From the NCBI GenBank assembly GCA_020636915.1, contig JACJWV010000016.1, positions 1-64,000 of the forward strand: a stretch of 64,000 nucleotides of DNA. The letters are read 5' to 3'. Of the stretch, positions 58,166 through 64,000 are shown in pieces; the stretch's first letter is position 1, and every line of letters starts with the position of its first letter. A model generated the notes under the pieces. That model was not told the origin of the DNA and did not search any database. It saw only the letters and a program-made list of their open reading frames with translations. A program made the position numbers and the translations under genes. The DNA is from Nocardioides sp. Its GTDB lineage: Bacteria; Actinomycetota; Actinomycetes; Propionibacteriales; Nocardioidaceae.

Positions 58166-58657
58166 ATGGCCGACTCGTCGTTCGACATCGTCAGCAAGAT
58201 CGACCGCCAGGAGGTCGACAACGCGCTGGGACAGACGGCGCGCGAGATCGCCACCCGCTTCGACTTCAAGGGCACCGGCGCGACGATCGAGTGGCAGGGC
58301 GAGCACGCCATCGAGATCTCGGCGTCGGCAGACGACCGGGCCACGGCCGTCCTCGACGTCTTCAAGACCAAGCTCGTCAAGCGCGACGTGAGCCTGAAGG
58401 TGCTGGACGCCTCCGAGCCCCGTCAGTCCGGGCAGCAGAGCAAGATCGCGATCGCGCTCAAGGAGGGCATCTCCTCCGAGGACGCCAAGAAGGTGTCCAA
58501 GCTCATCCGCGACGAGGGCCCCAAGGGCGTCAAGGCCCAGATCCAGGGCGACGAGCTGCGCGTCTCGTCCAAGAAGCGCGACGACCTCCAGGCCGTGATC
58601 GCCCTGGTCAAGGCACAGGACTACGACTTCGCGGTGCAGTTCACCAACTACCGCTGA
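58166..58657 (+). CDS. yajQ: YajQ-family nucleotide-binding protein
   Basis: A 163-residue protein, the standard length of the YajQ/DUF520 family. It has the conserved start MADSSFDIVSKIDRQEVDNA, then FDFKGTGATIEW, SKIAIALKEGISSEDAKKVS and the terminal DYDFAVQFTNYR. Two ferredoxin-like domains bind nucleotides; a Xanthomonas homologue binds cyclic di-GMP, but this is not general. The ATG is preceded by GAGGAG. It is divergent from tRNA-Tyr and stands alone. Confidence 0.93.
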   Translation: MADSSFDIVSKIDRQEVDNALGQTAREIATRFDFKGTGATIEWQGEHAIEISASADDRATAVLDVFKTKLVKRDVSLKVLDASEPRQSGQQSKIAIALKEGISSEDAKKVSKLIRDEGPKGVKAQIQGDELRVSSKKRDDLQAVIALVKAQDYDFAVQFTNYR

Positions 58658-58696
58658 TCCGAGACGCGGCAGCGGATCGGATCGGATCGGATCGAT

Positions 58697-58831
58697 GGTG
58701 GTCGAGCAGCGCGCGCGACCGAGGAACGAGGTCGCGACCGCGCGTGTCGAGACCCAGTGAGCCGATGCAGGGCAGTGGCCACAGACGCCTCCGCCTACAC
58801 GGTCACGGGGTCTCGACAAGCTCGACCACCG
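58697..58831. repeat. Dispersed GTCGAG-type palindromic repeat (two elements)
   Basis: Element one (58697-58755) opens with GGTGGTCGAGC and closes with GTCGAGACC, its approximate inverse, flanking GGAACGAGGTCGCGACC. Element two (58807-58831) contains TCTCGACAAGCTCGACCACC, also found at 271-290. Both fill the gap between yajQ and cysA. A short GGATC tandem (58676-58695) precedes them. The function is unknown; transcription termination or a dispersed mobile repeat are options. Confidence 0.75.
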
Positions 58832-58836
58832 ATTCC

Positions 58837-59817
58837 TCAGCCGGCGACGGCCGCCATGCTGGGCGTCGTGATCGCCCCGGTCGCCGGGGTGACGAAGACC
58901 CGCGAGCCCTCCTCGAGCTGGAGCTGGCGCGCGTGGGTCCGGGTGAGGACCACGTGCACCTCCTCGCCGTCGTCGGTCAGGACGGTGACGCGCACCTCGA
59001 AGCCCACGCGCAGCAGGCGCGAGACGCTCCCCTCGGACGCGCCGGCCAGCTGCGGCGTGCGCGAGACGTGCACGTCGTGCGGGCGCAGGGTGACGCCGTT
59101 GAGGACCGTGGTCTCGCCGAGGAACCCCATGACGAACGGGTTGGCCGGCTCGTCGTAGAGCTGGTCGGGGGTGCCGACCTGCTCGACGCGACCCTCGTTG
59201 ATCACCACGATCTCGTCGGCGACCTCCATGGCCTCCTCCTGGTCGTGGGTCACGAACACCGTCGTCACGTGCACCTCGTCGTGCAGGCGCCGGAGCCACT
59301 CGCGCAGCTCCTTGCGGACCTTGGCGTCGAGGGCGCCGAACGGCTCGTCGAGCAGCAGCACGGCCGGCTCGACGGCGAGCGCCCGGGCCAGCGCCATGCG
59401 CTGCCGCTGGCCGCCGGAGAGCTGGGACGGCAGCCGGTGGGCGAACTGCGAGAGGTGCACGAGCTTGAGCAGCTCGTCGACCTTCGCCGCGATCTCGTCC
59501 TTGGGCCGCTTGCGGATCTCCAGGCCGAACGCGACGTTCTTGGCCACCGTCATGTGCTTGAAGACGGCGTAGTGCTGGAACACGAAGCCGACGTTGCGCT
59601 TCTGGGGCGGCAGCGTGGTGGCCTCGATGCCCTCGATCGTCACCGATCCCTCGTCGGCCGCGTCCAGCCCCGCGATGATCCGCAGCAGCGTCGACTTGCC
59701 TCCGCCCGACGGTCCGAGCAGTGCGGTGAGCTGACCGGTCGGCAGCGAGACGTTGACGTCGTCCAGCGCGACGAAGTCACCGAACCGCTTGCTGACTCCC
59801 TTGACCTCGATACTCAT
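58837..59817 (-). CDS. cysA: Sulfate/thiosulfate ABC transporter ATP-binding protein
   Basis: A 326-residue ABC ATPase with Walker A GPSGGGKST, Q-loop FQHYAVF, signature LSGGQRQRMALARAL and Walker B VLLLDEPFGALD. The C-terminal extension after about residue 235 is a short TOBE-like regulatory domain. It energises uptake of sulfate through CysT/CysW. The ATG at 59817 follows AAGGA and overlaps the cysW stop (ATGA). It is the last gene of sbp-cysT-cysW-cysA. Confidence 0.92.
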   Translation of the reverse strand: MSIEVKGVSKRFGDFVALDDVNVSLPTGQLTALLGPSGGGKSTLLRIIAGLDAADEGSVTIEGIEATTLPPQKRNVGFVFQHYAVFKHMTVAKNVAFGLEIRKRPKDEIAAKVDELLKLVHLSQFAHRLPSQLSGGQRQRMALARALAVEPAVLLLDEPFGALDAKVRKELREWLRRLHDEVHVTTVFVTHDQEEAMEVADEIVVINEGRVEQVGTPDQLYDEPANPFVMGFLGETTVLNGVTLRPHDVHVSRTPQLAGASEGSVSRLLRVGFEVRVTVLTDDGEEVHVVLTRTHARQLQLEEGSRVFVTPATGAITTPSMAAVAG

Positions 59818-60650
59818 CGTTCCTTGCCTTCCTTGGGGCGGAGCAGCGCGACGACGACCAGGCACAGCACGGCCGCGAAGACCAGCAGGAACGACACGGA
59901 GTACGCCGTCTGCTGCTCGAAGTTCTGGTACTTCTGCTGGACGAGGACGGTGGCGACCTGGGTCTCGCCGCCGACGTTGCCGGCGACGACCTTGATCGCC
60001 CCGAACTCACCGAGGGCGCGGGCGAGGCTGAGCACCACGCCGTACACCGTCGCCCACTTGATGCCGGGGAGGGTGATCCGCCAGAAGGTCTGCCACGCGT
60101 TGGCCCCGAGGCTGCGCGCCGCCTGCTCCTGGTCGTCGCCGAGCTCCTCGAGCACCGGCACGATCTCGCGGACCACCAGCGGCAGGATGACGAAGCAGGT
60201 CGCCATCACCATGCCGGGTCGCGCGAACACGATCTGGATGCCGTGGTCCTCCAGCCACGGTCCGAACCAGCCGAACCGGCCGTTGTAGACCAGGACCAGG
60301 GCCAGGCCGACCACGACCGGTGAGACCGACAGCGGCAGGTCGATGAGCGCGGACAGGGCGCGCTTGCCGATGAACGTGTAGCGCACCATCAACAGGGAGA
60401 TGCCCACGCCGAAGACCGTCGTGATGACCACCGAGATGATCGAGACCTCCACGGTCAGCCGCAGCGCGTGCACGACGTCGGGGTCCGACAGCGCCTCCTG
60501 CAGCCCGGTCAGCCCGTTGGCGAAGGTGTTCTTCACGACGTACGACGTCGGCCAGACCACCAGCATCACCAGGTAGCCGACCACGAGCACCCGCAGCACC
60601 CACTTCACGACCGGTGAGCCGGTGCCCACCGCGCTGCTCCTGCTAGCCAC
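59814..60650 (-). CDS. cysW: Sulfate ABC transporter permease CysW
   Basis: A 278-residue inner-membrane permease with six or seven helices. The EAA-type loop that contacts CysA reads EQAARSLGANAWQTFWRITLP. LARALGEFGAIKVVAGNVG is typical of CysW. It forms the sulfate channel with CysT. The start overlaps the cysT stop by 8 bp, and its stop overlaps the cysA start by 4 nt. Confidence 0.92.
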   Translation of the reverse strand: MASRSSAVGTGSPVVKWVLRVLVVGYLVMLVVWPTSYVVKNTFANGLTGLQEALSDPDVVHALRLTVEVSIISVVITTVFGVGISLLMVRYTFIGKRALSALIDLPLSVSPVVVGLALVLVYNGRFGWFGPWLEDHGIQIVFARPGMVMATCFVILPLVVREIVPVLEELGDDQEQAARSLGANAWQTFWRITLPGIKWATVYGVVLSLARALGEFGAIKVVAGNVGGETQVATVLVQQKYQNFEQQTAYSVSFLLVFAAVLCLVVVALLRPKEGKER

Positions 60651-61506
60651 GGCGAGCCACCCGCCTCTGGATGATGTCGAGGACGACGATCGCGAACAGG
60701 GCGACGGCCAGCATCAGCGTCGCGACCGCGGCGGCCGCCTCGGTGTTGCCGCCCTCGAGGAACGAGAACAGCCGGACCGAGACCACCTCGGTGCGGTTGG
60801 CGAGGTTGCCGCTGATGAGCACCAGGGCGCCGTACTCGCTGATGCCCCGCGCGAACGACAGCGCCGCGCCGGCGCAGATCGCGGGCACGAGCGACGGCAG
60901 GATGATCCGCCGGAACGTCGTGAGGCGGCTCGCGCCGAGGGACGCGGCGGCGTCCTCGACGTCGGTGTCGAGCTCCTCGAGCACCGGTTGGACGGTGCGC
61001 ACGACGAAGGGGAGCGTCACGAACGCCATCGCGAGGAACACCGCCCAGCGGGTGTTGTTGACCTGCACGCCGATCGGGCTGTCCGGCCCGTAGAGCGAGA
61101 GCAGGACGAGGCCCGCGACGATCGTCGGCAGTGCGAACGGGATGTCGATGACCAGGTCGAGGACCGCCATGCCGGGGAACCGGTCACGGACCAGGACCCA
61201 GGCGATGATCGTGCCCATCACCATGTTGAGGAGCGTGACGCCCAGCGAGGAGAGCACGGTCAGCTGCAGCGCGGACCTGGTCTGCGGGTTGGAGAGGACG
61301 TCGACGTACGTGCTCCAGCCGCCACCGGACGCCTTGACGACGATGGCGGAGAGCGGGATCAGGACCAGCAGGCTGAACCAGATCATGGCCACGCCCAGCC
61401 CGAGGCCGGACGCGGCTGACAGAGCAGCACCAGATTTCTGGCGGGCCGAGGCCGACCGGCGCCTGCGCGCCGGCCGGCTCTCGGCCGCAACGGATGCGGT
61501 GGCCAC
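60643..61506 (-). CDS. cysT: Sulfate ABC transporter permease CysT
   Basis: A 287-residue permease with an Arg/Ala-rich cytoplasmic N-terminus (about 30 residues) and six or more helices. The EAA-type loop is EDAAASLGASRLTTFRRIILP, and FARGISEYGALVLISGNLA is the family signature. It partners CysW. It lies 3 bp after the binding-protein gene on the minus strand, so the unit is compact. Confidence 0.92.
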   Translation of the reverse strand: MATASVAAESRPARRRRSASARQKSGAALSAASGLGLGVAMIWFSLLVLIPLSAIVVKASGGGWSTYVDVLSNPQTRSALQLTVLSSLGVTLLNMVMGTIIAWVLVRDRFPGMAVLDLVIDIPFALPTIVAGLVLLSLYGPDSPIGVQVNNTRWAVFLAMAFVTLPFVVRTVQPVLEELDTDVEDAAASLGASRLTTFRRIILPSLVPAICAGAALSFARGISEYGALVLISGNLANRTEVVSVRLFSFLEGGNTEAAAAVATLMLAVALFAIVVLDIIQRRVARRG

Positions 61507-61509
61507 TGG

Positions 61510-62520
61510 CTACTGGCCCGCTTCGGCCTGGATCTTCGTCAGGATGCCGTCGTTCTCGTCGAAGTACTTCGTGTTGGCCTCGTCCCAACCGTTGAAGTCG
61601 TCATCGATCGTGAGCAGCGTCTTCGGCTCCGGGAACGGGTTGCTCGGGTCGTTGGCACCCTCGACGGTCAGGTCGCCGACGTCCACGAGCGGGCGGTAGC
61701 CGGTCTCGGCGTAGAGCTTCTGGCCGTCCTCGCTCTTCTGGAAGTCCATGAAGTCCTGCGCCTTGTCCGAGGCGTCCTCGGTCAGCGCGCACGGGTTGTC
61801 GATGCGCAGCGTGGTGTCCGGGACGACGTAGTCGAAGTCCTGGCCGCTCTGGCGGGCGAGGATCGCCTCGTTCTCGTAGGAGAGCAGGACGTCGCCGGTG
61901 CCGCTCGTGAACGCGGTCGTCGCGTCACGACCACTGTCCGGGAGCGCGGCCACGTTGTCGAAGAGCTTCGTCATGTAGTCCTGCGCGGCCGCGTCGTCGC
62001 CGCCGTCGGCGATGACCGAGCCGTACGCCGCCAGCAGGTTCCACTTCGCGGACCCGGACGAGGCCGGGTTCGGGGTGACGATGCCGACGCCGGGCTGCAC
62101 CAGGTCGTCCCAGCTCTCGATGCCCTTCGGGTTGCCCTTCGGGACCACGAAGACGACGACCGACTGCGTGCAGATGCCGTTGGTGTCGTTGTCCTTCCAG
62201 TCCTTCGCGACGATGCCCTCGTCGACCAGGCGCGTCACGTCGGGCTCGAGCGACAGGTGCACCTCGTCGGCGTCCTGCCCGGCCACGACCGCGCGGCTCT
62301 GGTCACCCGAGGCGCCGTACGAGCCCTTGACGGTGACGCCGTCGCCGGCGTCAGTGTCGTTGAACGCGTTGATGACCCCTTCGTTGGCCTGCTCGAGCAC
62401 CGAGTAGCCGACCACGTTGAGCGTGTCCCCACTGTCCGCGGACGAGTCGCCGGAGCACCCCGCCAAGGCCAGCACCCCGGTGACCGAGACGGCCGCCGCA
62501 ACCTTGAACGTCCTGTTCAT
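61510..62520 (-). CDS. sbp: Sulfate-binding lipoprotein
   Basis: A 336-residue periplasmic-type binding protein anchored as a lipoprotein. The signal peptide MNRTFKVAAAVSVTGVLALA ends in the lipobox LAGC with Cys22 as the acylation site. The mature chain has Sbp/CysP features: LNVVGYSVLEQA, SYGASGDQSRAV, LSLEPDVTRL, FVVPKGNPKGIESWDDLV, and NPASSGSAKWNLLAAYG. It delivers sulfate (or thiosulfate) to CysT/CysW. The ATG at 62520 follows GAGGAA. It is the first gene of the operon; no riboswitch-like structure is recognised upstream. Confidence 0.92.
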   Translation of the reverse strand: MNRTFKVAAAVSVTGVLALAGCSGDSSADSGDTLNVVGYSVLEQANEGVINAFNDTDAGDGVTVKGSYGASGDQSRAVVAGQDADEVHLSLEPDVTRLVDEGIVAKDWKDNDTNGICTQSVVVFVVPKGNPKGIESWDDLVQPGVGIVTPNPASSGSAKWNLLAAYGSVIADGGDDAAAQDYMTKLFDNVAALPDSGRDATTAFTSGTGDVLLSYENEAILARQSGQDFDYVVPDTTLRIDNPCALTEDASDKAQDFMDFQKSEDGQKLYAETGYRPLVDVGDLTVEGANDPSNPFPEPKTLLTIDDDFNGWDEANTKYFDENDGILTKIQAEAGQ

Positions 62521-62722
62521 CGTCTTCCTCTTCTGTCTCCGCGCCACCTCGGATGGAAAGCACGTTTCTTCGTTATGACGACCAGACTACTCGACTTAGG
62601 TCGATTGGTCCGAATTGTGCACGCATTCCAGGCGTGTCGCGCCTCACAGGACCGGCAGGAGAGACGGCTCCGGTCCGACGGGGGGCCGGACTATCGTGGG
62701 GAGACCGTGCCCGGGACCCGAT

Positions 62723-62756
62723 CGCGCAGAACTGGAACGTGTTCCAGTTCTGCGCG
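62723..62756. promoter_or_regulatory. Perfect 34-bp palindrome upstream of korA
   Basis: The arms 62723-62738 and 62741-62756 are perfect complements around GT. The core TGGAACGTGTTCCA fits the TnnAACnnGTTnnA consensus described for the TetR-family regulator KstR of mycobacteria. It lies 54 bp before the korA GTG and over 200 bp from the divergent sbp gene, so korA is the likelier target. A hairpin role is also possible. Confidence 0.6.
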
Positions 62757-62809
62757 TGCCACGAGTACGATCCGGCTACGGCTGAACATGACGAGGGAGT
62801 GCGCGCGCA

Positions 62810-64000
<1,191 letters not shown>

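Noticed and set aside
62521..62809. Riboswitch upstream of the sulfate transporter
   Set aside because: I could not recognise a SAM or other sulfur-related riboswitch core; only the palindrome near korA stands out.

Overview
The window looks like a chromosomal segment of a very high-GC actinobacterium. Nocardioides or a close relative in Nocardioidaceae is the best guess. The reasons are the GC-rich codon use, the many GTG starts, F420-type enzymes, WS/DGAT acyltransferases, a fused KorA, and a dispersed repeat (TCTCGACAAGCTCGACCACC) that I associate with Nocardioides-like genomes. This is an inference; no 16S gene is present.

Layout. 0-3.1 kb: FAD monooxygenase and Eis-like acetyltransferase behind a 19-bp tandem repeat. 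3.1-10.5 kb (minus): a tightly coupled glycolate operon, aceB-glcD-glcE-glcF-permease, which takes glycolate/lactate in, oxidises glycolate to glyoxylate and condenses it to malate. 10.5-15 kb: F420-type reductase, ClC chloride transporter with a divergent MarR regulator, a phosphoesterase and a ZIP metal transporter. 15-18.6 kb: two divergent WS/DGAT acyltransferases and a hexapeptide acyltransferase. 18.6-23.7 kb: secreted GH31 glycosidase and cydAB, followed by a 52-bp tandem repeat. 23.9-32 kb: a 49-aa protein, a large LuxR (LAL) regulator, GNAT acetyltransferases, and two divergent MFS exporters, one with His-rich ends. 32-37 kb: membrane protein, ferric-reductase-like protein, EamA exporter with divergent LysR, and a His-rich DUF4396 protein behind a CsoR-type operator. 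37.3-37.9 kb: a decayed LysR gene.

39-57.8 kb is an accessory catabolic island. Three transcription units carry an MHS transporter with a tiny membrane partner, alpha-methylacyl-CoA racemase, YciI and CofC-like proteins, SMP-30 lactonase, acyl-CoA synthetase, an SDR plus a degenerate SDR, thiolase plus DUF35 partner, acyl-CoA dehydrogenase, Zn-alcohol dehydrogenase, MaoC hydratase, CitE-like lyase, membrane proteins, a GntR/FCD regulator and a decarboxylase-lactonase fusion. A 20-bp dyad occurs in front of two units with 18/20 identity and in partial form in front of the regulator. This suggests one regulon that degrades a methyl-branched, probably lactone-derived organic acid through CoA thioesters. 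It is the best candidate here for an undescribed system.

57.9-64 kb is ordinary core: tRNA-Tyr with terminator, YajQ, the sulfate ABC transporter sbp-cysT-cysW-cysA, and the start of korA behind a perfect 34-bp palindrome. No insertion sequence, prophage or CRISPR array was seen.
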